Source: Eudorina sp. 2006-703-Eu-15 (taxonomy: Eukaryota > Chlorophyta > Chlorophyceae > Chlamydomonadales > Volvocaceae). From it: a DNA stretch of 64,000 bases. How positions within the stretch are numbered: position 1 is the stretch's first letter; each line of letters starts with the position of its first letter. This document shows, piece after piece, positions 41,995 to 53,130 of this stretch. The notes under the pieces are model-generated. The model was not told the DNA's origin, searched no databases, and was given only the letters and a program-made list of their open reading frames with translations. The stretch spans positions 744,001-808,000 of the forward strand of contig BDSI01000050.1 in NCBI GenBank assembly GCA_003117195.1. Direction: 5' to 3'. The translations under genes were made by a program, and so were the position numbers.

Positions 41995-43015
41995 CAGTGT
42001 TGCTATCTTAAATAAAAAGAATATTTACGGGCAAAAAACCCGGAAATTTTCTATTTCCCGGACCCCCAAGAAACCTGCGAGATTTCATTTATCTGACGCT
42101 GTGGAGAGCCGGAAATCTGCCCTGCCAACTATTTTCCAGACTACCAAAAAGGCCTGGAAATCTGCAGGCGCAGGGAAAATTCCTGCATCGTACACCTGTC
42201 TACCGCCAAAACACACTCGAATGCCGTGTCACCAACTCCTGGTTACCCTCCCATATGCATCCGCGACGCAGGGAAAGCGCACTTCAGGCCTCCATGGACT
42301 TAGAATCCCTGTCGTCGCTGTGGTAACAGTGGCCCTGCTGTCGAAACACGCAGAAATATTTCCGGCCTGCCTCGGAGGTTTTTATTTCCTGGCACCTCGG
42401 AAGCCCCCCAAAATCTGCCCTGCCAAAGGTTTTTTGGCTACTGGCGACCAGTGTTGCTATCTTCCAAAACGGGGAAATAGAATTCCGCAGGTTTCCGGCC
42501 TGTCGCCAGTAGCCAAAAAACCTTTGGCAGGGCAGATTTTGGGGGGCTTCCGAGGTGCCAGGAAATAAAAACCTCCGAGGCAGGCCGGGAATATTTCTGC
42601 GTGTTTCGACAGCAGGGCCACTGCTACCACAGCTACGACAGGGATTCTCAGTCTTGGAGCCCTGAAGCGCGCTTTCCTTGCGTCGCGGATGCATGTGGGA
42701 GAGTAATCAGGAGTTGGGGACACGGCATCAGAGTGTGTTTTGGCGGTAGACAGGTGTACGATGCAGAAATTGCCCCTGCGCCTGCAGATTTCCAGGCCCT
42801 TTTGGTAGTCTGGAAAATAGTTGGCAGGGCAGATTTCCGGCTCTCCACAGCGTCAAATAAATGAAATCTCGCAGGTTTCTTGGGGGTCCGGGAAATAAAA
42901 GATTTCCGGGGTTTTGGCCCGTAAATATTCTTTTTATTTAAGATAGCAACACTGCTGGCGACAGGCCGGAAACCTGCGGAATTCTATTTCCCCGTTTTGG
43001 AAGATAGCAACACTG
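41995..43015. mobile_element. Fold-back hAT-type non-autonomous transposon, nested
   Basis: The element starts CAGTGTTGCTATCTT and ends with its exact inverse, flanked by perfect 8-bp duplications GTCACAAG. The CAGTG-type ends and 8-bp duplication are those of the hAT superfamily. Nearly the whole element is a palindrome. The left arm (41995-42448, ~454 bp) is inverted as the right arm (42502-42954). A central piece (42449-42501) starts with its own CAGTGTTGCTATCTT. The sequence 42955-43015 is the exact inverse of 42449-42509. The element therefore looks like two related elements combined, with transposon-like ends at 41995, 42449, 42954 and 43015. No transposase is encoded; short ORFs in the arms are mirror images of each other and not genes. 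It would depend on a transposase elsewhere. Confidence 0.85.
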
Positions 43016-43023
43016 GTCACAAG
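43016..43023 (+). repeat. 8-bp target-site duplication, right copy
   Basis: GTCACAAG directly after the element end CAACACTG; the second copy also overlaps the start of the 1.02-kb repeat. Confidence 0.85.
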
Positions 43024-43926
43024 TAGGGGGTCGGCTTCCTTGAAGCCGGAAAAAGGGCGGGGCCCCCTACAATCCATACAGGCCGCTTGCTTTACAACGG
43101 AAACTCTGTTACCGCGCAAGAGTGTGAGAGAGTGAAAGGGTGCCATTGAGGGTGTCGTTGATGTTGAAGGTGGATCGCTGTGCATAGATTGAGCAAGCTC
43201 AAGCAGGTAGGGTAGCCCCGAAACCAACCTGCAGTACGCGCCGCCAATGGCGGTCACCGCAACTGCATTATTAGACGCCTCTGCACTACCACATCCGTCT
43301 GTCAAGCAGATATCAAAAACCAAGCTTGAAGCATTCTTGTTTTGCCGTGAAACTGTAGTTGTTTGGTCCGTCGGCAAGCATGCAGCCCTTCAGTTGCATG
43401 CCCGCAGCAGACGTGAACCTCTAAATGTTTGCCATCAATAGTTACATAGCAAATATAAGGCAAAAACAGGGTGCGAAAAAGCCGCGGTGAGACCCGGACT
43501 TCGCCCATCGGAACTGGAGAACTCGTTGGTACTCGGTATGCTATCCCTTTGCATCTTGAAACTTTGATTCAATACATATTGTTGAATTGTATTCATCTGG
43601 CAAGACAGAAAGGCAAATCTTGATGTTGGTGGCATCTTGATGTTCAAACATCAGAACACTATGGAAGTTCAATTTAGCACGCGCCGCCCATCCTTAATCC
43701 AAGTATTCATCACGCGGCACCCGTTGCAACAAATATGAGCGCGAGAGGCGTTGGTTGGATGTTGACTCGGGTCCATGGGGACGGCGGAGCTTTACTTTGA
43801 CCGTTTGTGCGCAAAGAATTTTTTTCAGCCAAACCAAAGTTACCTTGCAATAGAGGTCAATTAATATGACAAACATAGCGAATTAGTTTAGCGGATAATG
43901 AACGTTTTGCCATTACCGGACACACC

Positions 43927-43978
<52 letters not shown>

Positions 43979-44955
43979 CATGGGCAATCCTAGGGGGCGG
44001 GGCCCCCGAACACGCTTCGCGCTGGGCCCCGCCCAACAAGTAGGGGTCGGCTTCCTCGAAGCCGGAAAAGGGCGGGGCCCCCTATAATCCGTACAGGCCG
44101 CTTGCTTTAGAACTAAAACTCTATTACCGCGCAACAGTGTGAGAGAGTGAAAGGTTACCATTGGGGGTGTCGTTGATGTTGAAGGTGGATTGGCGTGCAT
44201 AGATTCACCAAGCCCAAACACGTCGGCAGCCCCGAAACCATCCTGCAGTACGCGCCGCCGGCGACGACGGCGGTCACCGTATTGGCACTATGGTAACGAT
44301 AGTCGCCTCTGCACTACCACATCCGTCTGTCAAGCAGATGATCAAAAACCAAGCTTGAAGCATTCTTGTTTTGCCGTGAAACTGTAGTTGTTTGGTCCGT
44401 CGGCAAGCATGCAGCCCTTCAGTTGCATGCCCGCAGCAGACGTGAACCTCTAAATGTTTGCCATCAATAGTTACATAGCAAATATAAGGCAAAAACAGGG
44501 TGCGAAAAAGCCGCGGTGAGACCCGGACTTGGCCCATCGGAACTGGAGAACTCGTTGGTACTCGGTATGCTATCCCTTTGCATCTTGAAACTTTGATTCA
44601 ATACATATTGTTGAATTGTATTCATCTGGCAAGACAGAAAGGCAAATCTTGATGTTGGTGGCATCTTGATGTTCAAACATCAGAACACTATGGAAGTTCA
44701 ATTTAGCACGCGCCGCCCATCCTTAATCCAAGTATTCATCACGCGGCACCCGTTGCAACAAATATGAGCGCGAGAGGCGTTGGTTGGATGTTGACTCGGG
44801 TCCATGGGGACGGCGGAGCTTTACTTTGACCGTTTGTGCGCAAAGAATTTTTTTCAGCCAAACCAAAGTTACCTTGCAATAGAGGTCAATTAATATGACA
44901 AACATAGCGAATTAGTTTAGCGGATAATGAACGTTTTGCCATTACCGGACACACC

Positions 44956-45001
<46 letters not shown>

Positions 45002-45980
45002 CATGGGCAATCCTAGGGGGCGGGGCCCCCCGAACACGCTTCGCGCTGGGGCCCCGCCCAACAAGTAGGGGTCGGCTTCCTCGAAGCCGGAAAAGGGCGG
45101 GGCCCCCTATAATCCGTACAGGCCGCTTGCTTTAGAACTAAAACTCTATTACCGCGCAACAGTGTGAGAGAGTGAAAGGTTACCATTGGGGGTGTCGTTG
45201 ATGTTGAAGGTGGATTGGCGTGCATAGATTCACCAAGCCCAAACACGTCGGCAGCCCCGAAACCATCCTGCAGTACGCGCCGCCGGCGACGACGGCGGTC
45301 ACCGTATTGGCACTATGGTAACGATAGTCGCCTCTGCACTACCACATCCGTCTGTCAAGCAGATGATCAAAAACCAAGCTTGAAGCATTCTTGTTTTGCC
45401 GTGAAACTGTAGTTGTTTGGTCCGTCGGCAAGCATGCAGCCCTTCAGTTGCATGCCCGCAGCAGACGTGAACCTCTAAATGTTTGCCATCAATAGTTACA
45501 TAGCAAATATAAGGCAAAAACAGGGTGCGAAAAAGCCGCGGTGAGACCCGGACTTGGCCCATCGGAACTGGAGAACTCGTTGGTACTCGGTATGCTATCC
45601 CTTTGCATCTTGAAACTTTGATTCAATACATATTGTTGAATTGTATTCATCTGGCAAGACAGAAAGGCAAATCTTGATGTTGGTGGCATCTTGATGTTCA
45701 AACATCAGAACACTATGGAAGTTCAATTTAGCACGCGCCGCCCATCCTTAATCCAAGTATTCATCACGCGGCACCCGTTGCAACAAATATGAGCGCGAGA
45801 GGCGTTGGTTGGATGTTGACTCGGGTCCATGGGGACGGCGGAGCTTTACTTTGACCGTTTGTGCGCAAAGAATTTTTTTCAGCCAAACCAAAGTTACCTT
45901 GCAATAGAGGTCAATTAATATGACAAACATAGCGAATTAGTTTAGCGGATAATGAACGTTTTGCCATTACCGGACACACC

Positions 45981-46022
<42 letters not shown>

Positions 46023-47086
46023 CATGGGCAATCCTAGGGGGCGGGGCCCCCCGAACACGCTTCGCGCTGGGGCCCCGCCCAACAAGTAGGGGTCGGCTTC
46101 CTCGAAGCCGGAAAAGGGCGGGGCCCCCTATAATCCGTACAGGCCGCTTGCTTTAGAATTAAAACTCTATTACCGCGCAACAGTGTGAGAGAGTGAAAGG
46201 TTACCATTGGGGGTGTCGTTGATGTTGAAGGTGGATTGGCGTGCATAGATTCACCAAGCCCAAACACGTCGGCAGCCCCGAAACCATCCTGCAGTACGCG
46301 CCGCCGGCGACGACGGCGGTCACCGTATTGGCACTATGGTAACGATAGTCGCCTCTGCACTACCACATCCGTCTGTCAAGCAGATGATCACAAAGCAAGC
46401 TTGAAGCATCCTTGTTTGGCCGTGAAACTGTAGTTGTTTGGTCCGTCGGCAGGCATGCAACCCTTCAGTTGCACGCCCGCAGCAGACGTGAACCTCTAAA
46501 GTTTGCTATCAATAGTTACATAGCAAATGTAAGGCAAAAACAGGGTGCGAAAAAGCCGCGGTGAGACCCGGACTTTGGGCCATCGGAACTGGAGAACCCG
46601 TTGGCACTCGGTACGCTATCCCTTTTCATCTTGAAACTTTGATTCAATACATATTGTTGAATTGTATTCATCTGGCAAAACAGAAAGGCAAATTTTGGTG
46701 TTGGTGGCATCTTGATGTTCAAACATCAGAACACTATGGAAGTTCAATTTAGCACGCGCCGCCCATCCTTAATCCAAGTATTCATCACGCGGCACCCGTT
46801 GCAACAAATATGAGCGCGAGAGGCGTTGGTTGGATGTTGACTCGGGTCCATGGGGACCGCGGAGCTTTACTTTGACCGTTTGTGCGCAAAGAATTTTTTT
46901 CAGCCAAACCAAAGTTACCTTGCAATAGAGGACAATTAATATGACAAACATAGCGAATTAGTTTAGCGGATAATGAACGTTTTGCCGTTACCGGACGGAC
47001 ACAGGGACACACGGACACACACACGGACATGGGCAATCCTAGGGGGCGGGGCCCCCCGAACACGCTTCGCGCTGGGGCCCCGCCCC
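43020..47086 (+). repeat. Four-copy 1.02-kb tandem repeat inserted in the satellite
   Basis: Units begin CAAGTAGGGG at 43020, 44037, 45062 and 46083 and have periods of 1017, 1025 and 1021, with 1004 for the last. Length differences come mostly from the (CA)n tract carried by each unit (for example 43922-43977). Copies 2 and 3 are nearly identical; copies 1 and 4 are more diverged and the last has lost most of its CA tract. Each unit ends in a GC hairpin, GGGCGGGGCCCC and GGGGCCCCGCCC (45018-45029 with 45048-45059). The same small minus-strand ORFs (60-102 codons) recur in each unit but show no motif. The right end abuts satellite cleanly. Confidence 0.93.
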
Positions 47087-47960
47087 AAAAAGTCAGTGTG
47101 TTTGTCAGAAAGTCATAGATACAGTCAGAAATTCAGTGAGTCAGTCAGAACATCAGTAAGTCAGTCAGGAAGTCAGCATGTCAGTCTGATAATCAGCAAG
47201 TCAGTCAGAAAGCCAGTGAGTTATACAGAAGTCAGTGAGTCAGTCAACACGTCAGTGAGTCAGTCCGAAAGTCAGTGAGTCAGTCAGAAAGTCAATAAGT
47301 CAGTCAGAAAAGCAACCTGTCAGTCCAAAAGTCAGTGAGTCTGTCAGAAATACAGCGAGTTATTTCGAGAGACAGCGAGTCAGTCAAAGAGACATCAAGT
47401 TGGTCCAAAAGTCAGGGAGTCGGTAAGAAAGTCAGCCAGTCAGTCGGATAGACAGCCAGATGCCCAGTCAGTCAGAAATCAGTGAGTCAGTCAGAAAGTC
47501 AGCCACCAGTCAGAAAGTCAGCGAGTCAGTCAGAAAGTCAGGCAGTCAGTCAGAAAGCCAGCAAGTCAGGCAAATTGTCAGCAAGTCAATCAGAAGGTCA
47601 ATGAGTTAGTCAGAACGTCAGTGAGTCAGTAAGTTAGTGAGTTAGTCCTAAAGTCAGCCAGTCAGTCAGAAAGATAGTGATACAGTCAGAAAGTCAGTGA
47701 GTCAGTCAGAAAGTCAGTGATTCAGTTAGACAGTCAGCGAGTCAGTCAGAAAGTGAGCCAGTCAGTCAAAGAGACTTGAAGTCAGTCCAAACGTCAGTGA
47801 GTCAGTCCAAAAGTCAGTGAGTTAGTCAAAAAGTCAGTGTGTTGGTCAGAAAGTCATAGATACAGTCAGAAATTCAGTGAGTCAGTCAGAACATCAGTAA
47901 GTCAGTCAGGAAGTCAGCATGTCAGTCCGATAATCAGCAAGTCAGTCAGAAAGTCAGTGA
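47087..47960 (+). repeat. 20-bp satellite, block 2
   Basis: The same unit and variants as block 1, running from the end of the 1.02-kb array to the left LTR duplication. Confidence 0.97.
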
Positions 47961-47965
47961 GTTAT
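47961..47965 (+). repeat. 5-bp target-site duplication of the LTR element, left
   Basis: GTTAT before the 5' LTR; repeated at 54690-54694. Intact satellite reads GAGTTATACAG at this place (for example near 55881). Confidence 0.9.
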
Positions 47966-48340
47966 TGTTGTATTATGCAATCTGTCGCATAATAAACAAT
48001 ATTTCTCTTTGGTGTTTTACTGTTCTGTCATTCTGGGACTTCACTGTGAGTTCCTAACTGTTCTCGTAACCCAGTTACGAACCTGTATTCGGGCTGCCGA
48101 ATAACTGTTATTTCTGACGGTAATTGTAAATTTGTTTACAATTAGGACAACTGGTCCTGGTAGCTGTTCTGTCTGATTCCGGTTGCTGAGTTCAAACTGA
48201 CGGTTGAACTGTTGCCTCACTGACCCTTCGTCCAAGTGGCGGCTCACCGTACCACTACTGGGCGCGGAACTGGTGCTCATAAGCACACTGAGACTCAACA
48301 ATCGGTAGTTCTTACTACCACCAATATACGTAGTACTTTA
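47966..48340 (+). repeat. 5' LTR
   Basis: Begins TGTTGTATTATGC and ends ACGTAGTACTTTA. The ending TA instead of the canonical CA is shared by both LTRs. Confidence 0.95.
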
Positions 48341-48706
48341 AGTGGACTCGAGACGGCTTTCCTGTATACGCTTCCGACTGCTGATACTTTGACCATGGCC
48401 AGTCTGAAGTTCGGCACTTATTCGCCTAACATGAACGCCAAGGTCGCTGCCGCTGCTGGTGCAGGTTGGTAATTAACCCACTTGTATTTCTGCTGTTGGG
48501 TCTGCCGCCCGCTGAGCTGTTACTGGCCTTTGTAGAATCGTCGCCGGGCGAATATCCCATTCGTCTGCGCATCACTGTCCTGGGCGATTCGCCTGGAACC
48601 GTCCTGAGTCAAGCGTCACCTGCGACCTTGATTCGGGTGTTGGCTGTCAAGTTCGGTAAGCAATTGCTGAATTGCAAACCGGTCCTGTTCACTGTCCGCC
48701 TTTCTG
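48341..48706 (+). other. Leader and possible broken gag N-terminus
   Basis: A candidate tRNA primer-binding site starts at 48343 (TGGACTCGAGACGG), just after the LTR. From an ATG at 48395 a frame reads MASLKFGTYSPNMNAKV and stops at 48472. Another frame then reads a protein-like stretch to 48738. These may be pieces of the original gag start separated by indels. Confidence 0.45.
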
Positions 48707-50123
48707 ATGGCGTATCTGTACAACGAGTGGCTGGCTGACTTGTTTGAGGTTCCTGCCGTTGCGCCTGTTGCACCGGTTGCTGCGAACCCGGCTGCTGCCG
48801 TTGTTGTGCCGCCTGTTGCTGTCGCGGAACCTGTCGCTGATGCTCAGCCCGCTGCTGTTGTGGGTCCTGCCGATGCTGTCCAACCCGCTGCTGTTGCGGA
48901 ACCTGTTGCTGAACCTGATGATGACTTGGAGGTCGAACCTGTTGCTGTGAGGGTCGCCTCCGGCAATCCACGCTCGCCTGTACCGCGCGTTGCTGTTGCT
49001 GGCGATCACTCTGACTTGCTGAGGTACTTGCCTGCCCACGCTGTTGTGGCCTCCGGTGCTGGCCGTGTAGGAGCCAGGCCTGCTACTGTCGCTGTCCCGG
49101 CTGCGCCTACTGTGGCCACCGGCGCTGACTCGTTGGACTCAGAGGTGATTAAGCTGAACATTACCCCGCCTAAGTTGCAGATTAGTGCCGACGCCAAGCC
49201 TCACGTCGTTGCTGCTGCTACTCGCGCCTTCATCCGCGATGTCAAGAAGTACTTCATGATGGTCAAGGGCGGTCAGAACGACGGTCTACGCTGTCTGTAT
49301 CTGGGTCAGGCAATGGGGGGCGTCGCTAAGACGTTCCATGACGAATGGACGCTCGCCACCATCGCCTACACTTCTGATGCGTTCCTGATTGCTCTGTTGC
49401 AGCGGTTCGCGCCCCAGATTCAGCCACGTTCGACCGAAGCTCGTCAGAAGCTTGCTGCCCGCCAATACATCATGTGTGCGAAGGAGACTGTTGCTGCCTA
49501 CCAGTCGCGCTTTGAAGCCCTACTGACCTCCATCACTGACTGCACTGAGTCTGAGAGCATGTTCTGGTTTCACTCTGGCCTGCCCGACGAACTGATGCAA
49601 GTGTGCGTGACTGACGAGAAGGGTGTGCCCTTCCCATGCTACAACGACCTTGTCACGTTCGCCATCGGCAAGGAAGCACAGTTTGACGCCCTTAAACGTG
49701 CTCGTGCTCTGCGTTTGAACGCTCTGTCCATGCAGGAGGCCTTCGACCCGGCGGCTTCGGGTCCCAGCAACGGCAAGAGGCCCCGCGCACCGACGGCCCC
49801 TCGCTGCTGCGCCGGTCGTCGCGGCTGTGGCCCCTCCGCAGCCTGTCGCTGCACCCGTTGTGGCTGCCGCTGTGGCGCCGCCCGCTGTCGCTGCCGCCGC
49901 CCGGTCGGCCGGCAAGGACTACACCGCTCATCAACTGGCTGCCGCGACCAAGTTCGGCTGCACGTTCGGCGAGTACCTGCGCCGCCTGGAAGCTTCGCTG
50001 TGCCTCCGCTGCTGCGCCGCCTCTCACCGCGTCAAGGACTGCCCTGTGTGGCGCGCTGAACATCCCGAGCTGTCCCAGGGCGGTGCCGCACATCCGGCCA
50101 AGAAGGCTCGCAAGACCCGTTAG
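48707..50123 (+). pseudogene. gag-like ORF with one frame change
   Basis: The N-terminal third is Ala/Val/Pro-rich. A retrotransposon gag domain follows (RAFIRDVKKYF, FHDEWTLATIAY, FLIALLQRFAP, ETVAAYQSRFEALL). Near 49,790 the frame shifts by one base into the frame holding a basic/Ala-rich part and the zinc knuckle CLRCCAASHRVKDC (C-x2-C-x4-H-x4-C) at about 50,000-50,040. It ends at TAG 50121-50123, after which the same frame is open into pol. Gag forms the particle and the knuckle binds RNA. Confidence 0.88.
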
Positions 50124-51040
50124 GGGGATGCCCAGGCCGGTTCTGAGGGGCTGCCTCCTGGGTTAGCTGCTGTGCTAAACGCTGATGGTAGCGCTGTCGA
50201 CTCTGAGTGTGACGGTGTGTCTGTTGCATCTGTGCCGGACCCCGTTATACGCCGTCGTGCTGTCCGCGCTCTGATTCCGTCGGCGTTGGCTGAACTTGAA
50301 CTTGCTGTGGGCCGCCGTTTCAGCTTCGATGCGCACGCTGCGCGCACGGGGTTTGATTCGGTCTGTAACCTGGGTCTGCCGCGCTGTCGGCCGCTGTCCT
50401 CTGTCGACCTAGGCGGTCACACGGTCCTGTTTGTCCCCTCATCCATGCGCGAAATGCACTTACATCTTGCACATTATCGCGCGTGCAAACAGCTGCGTCC
50501 CGACACTGCTGCGTGTCTGCTGTTGCCTACGTACTTAGCCGGCCGGGCGTCACGTCATCTCACTGGTATGACTCTCCTCCGCCGCTTCGACAAAGGTACT
50601 GTTCTGTTCAACGGGTTAGACTTGACTGGCGCTGTTGTGGCTCTGCCTGCGTTGACGCACTCTGTGGATGTCTGGTATGATCGTCCTGCGTCCACCTCTT
50701 CGCCCTCTGCCCCGTTCTTGTCAACCCTCTGTTCCCCAGTCGCTGCGTCCCTGTCAGGTGATGATTTGCCTCGCGTAGCGCTGGCTGCCGCCGGCGTCTC
50801 CCTGCCTACGTTAGTCGACTCTGGGGCTAGCCATGACTTCGTGTCTGAGGCTACTGTTCGGCAACTCAACCTGACCATCCGTCCCTGCGCCTGGTCGCAC
50901 GTCACACTGGCTGACGGAGGTAAGCGTGCGTTGCTGGGGCAAGTCTCTCTGCAGGCCTCTGCTGGACCGCTGCGGTTGAATCTGCAACCGTATGTCTTGC
51001 CTGATCTGACCAGCGTCGCTTCGCTTATCTTGGGATCGGC
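50124..51040 (+). pseudogene. pol: aspartic protease region
   Basis: In the same frame as the gag tail and separated from it only by the TAG. It contains the retropepsin active site LVDSGASHDFV (Asp-Ser-Gly) near 50,815. A one-base frame change at about 51,030-51,040 moves the frame to that of the reverse transcriptase. Confidence 0.85.
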
Positions 51041-53130
51041 GTCTCTATCTGTATGCTCACGGTGCTGTCTTAGACTACAGTTCACATACTTTGCGTCTGC
51101 GCAAAGGCCGTCTGTCTTTCCGTGTGCCGTTGCTTGCCGCTGCTGTACGTGAAGGGGGCGGCGATGCTCCGCCTCATGTGAATTTTGCGCTTGCTGCACT
51201 GTGCTCGCGCTCTGAGCCTGAGCTGATTGGGCGTAAGGCTGCTGCTCGCATGCTTCGCAAGGGTGCCCATGCTTTGCTTGTTCGTCCGAAGCTGTGTCTG
51301 AATTCGGCTGTACAGCAACCTGACGCTAAGGACCCTGAGGTTGAAGCCCTGTTGGAGGAAAACGCAGATATCTTCAAGGAGATACCTGGGCTGCCTCCTA
51401 TGCGACCTGTCGACCACACCATCCCTCTGGTACCGGGAGCGGCGCCTGTGTCACGTCCCATGTACCGGCTGAGTCCTTTGGAGCTTGATAAGGTTAAACG
51501 GCAAGTGACTGACTTGCTAGTTAAGGGCATGATCCGTCCTAGCACCTCACCGTACTCCGCCCCGATCCTGTTCGTGGGTAAGAAGGATGGTGGTCTGCGC
51601 ATGTGCATTGATTATCGGGGTCTGAATGCGGTCACTGTGAAGAACCGTTACCCGTTGCCACGTGTAGACGATCTGTTAGATAAGCTGAGGGGTTCTGCGT
51701 ACTTCAGTTCGATCGATCTGCAACAGGGGTACAACCAGATTCGGATTGCTGAGTCCGATATTCCCAAATCTGCGTTTCGTACACCTTTCGGTCACTTTGA
51801 GTACACTGTCCTGTCCTTTGGTTTGGTGAACGCCCCTGCCACCTTCCAAGCTGTTATGAACCGCATCTTCAGGCAGTTCCTAGACCGGTTCGTCGTCTGT
51901 TATCTGGACGACATCCTGATCTTCTCTAAGACACGGGAGGAACATTTACAACACCTCCGGCAGGTCTTTGAGATTCTGCGGCGTGAGCAACTGTACGCGA
52001 AGCGGTCAAAGTGCCACTGGGCCCAACCGCAGGTGGAGTATCTGGGGCATGTCGTCTCTGCTGATGGCATTCGGATGGATCCGCGCAAGTCTGCTGCGTT
52101 CCGTGACTGGCCCACTCCCACCAATCTGCAGGACCTTCGTAAGTTTTTGGGTCTGACCAACTACTTTCGAAAGTTCATTTCGCGGTACTCTGTCATTGCT
52201 GCGCCTCTGACCAATCTGACGCGTAAGGGTGCTTTTCTGTCGCCTGCTGCTTGGACTGCTGAGTGCCAACAGGCGTTTGCTGAACTGAAGCGTGTTGTCT
52301 GTGAAGACGTGATCCTGCGGTTCCCTGACTATTCCTTGCCCTTTCGTGTTGAGGTCATATCTGATGCCTCGCTGTACGGCACGGGAGCTGTTCTGTTGCA
52401 AGAGGGTAGGCCTGTTGCTTTCACCAGTCAGAAGTTTACGGGTGCTGAAACTCGTTATACTACTGGGGAGCAGGAACTGCTTGCTGTGATCCACGCTCTG
52501 AAAGAATGGTGATGCTACCTTGAGGGGCGTCCCTTCACTCTGAAAACTGACCATAAGCCCCTTACGTTCCTGCAAGGTGTGCCGACCCTGAATCGTCGCC
52601 AGGCCCGATGGCTGGAATATATGGCGCGATTCGACTATACCTGGGAGTATTTGTCTGGCTCGATGAATATCGCGGACGCTCTCAGTAGGCACCCTAATCT
52701 GCACTCTGCTGTTCTGTCTGTGACGACTCGCAGTTCTGTTCGCAAGGTTGCAACCGCTGACAATGTCGCGGCCGCTCCTGCCTCTAACCCTGCAGCCGCA
52801 AATGCGCCTGCACCTGATCTGTTCGCCCGTCTGCGTGCCTTGTACCGTACTGATCCGTACTTCATGAACCCTGCTAACACGGCATCGCTCGTCTGTGAGC
52901 GAGGTATCTGGTACCGCCCCCTGTCTGATCGTAAGCAGATTGTCATCCCGAATGATGATGCTTTACGTCGGGAGCTGCTGTCGCAGTATCATGACGGTCC
53001 CTTGGCAGGGCATCCTGGCTGCAGTCGTCTTCTGGAACTGATTGCCCGCGTATTCTGGTGGCCTAAATTGGCCGCCGACGCCGCCAATTATGTTCGGTCA
53101 TGTGACCTCTGTCAGCGCAACGAACAAGCC
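51041..53130 (+). pseudogene. pol: reverse transcriptase, RNase H, integrase zinc region
   Basis: RT motifs appear in order: KKDGGLRMCIDYRGLN, LPRVDDLLDKL, FSSIDLQQGYNQI, FRTPFGHFEY, the catalytic YLDDILIFS (near 51,900) and LGHVVSADGI. RNase H follows (VISDASLYGTGAVLLQ, TTGEQELLAVIHALKEW). An in-frame TGA (52510-52512) then interrupts RNase H where the family normally continues with a CYLEG-type block, which is present after the stop. The same frame goes on to the Ty3-type integrase HHCC zinc element (H-G/HPGCSR…CDLCQRN). A one-base frame change lies near 53,125. Confidence 0.93.

Noticed and set aside
42101..42864. Mirror ORFs (155 and 136 codons) as a transposase
   Set aside because: They are the two arms of the same palindrome read in opposite directions and contain no hAT transposase motif.
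43435..46951. Recurring small minus-strand ORFs in each 1.02-kb unit as genes
   Set aside because: They recur only because the unit is repeated; no motif, no start context, and copies are not preferentially kept open.
52510..52512. TGA as selenocysteine in RNase H
   Set aside because: Green algae do use selenocysteine, but the family has no selenoprotein and the element carries other lesions; a nonsense change is simpler.
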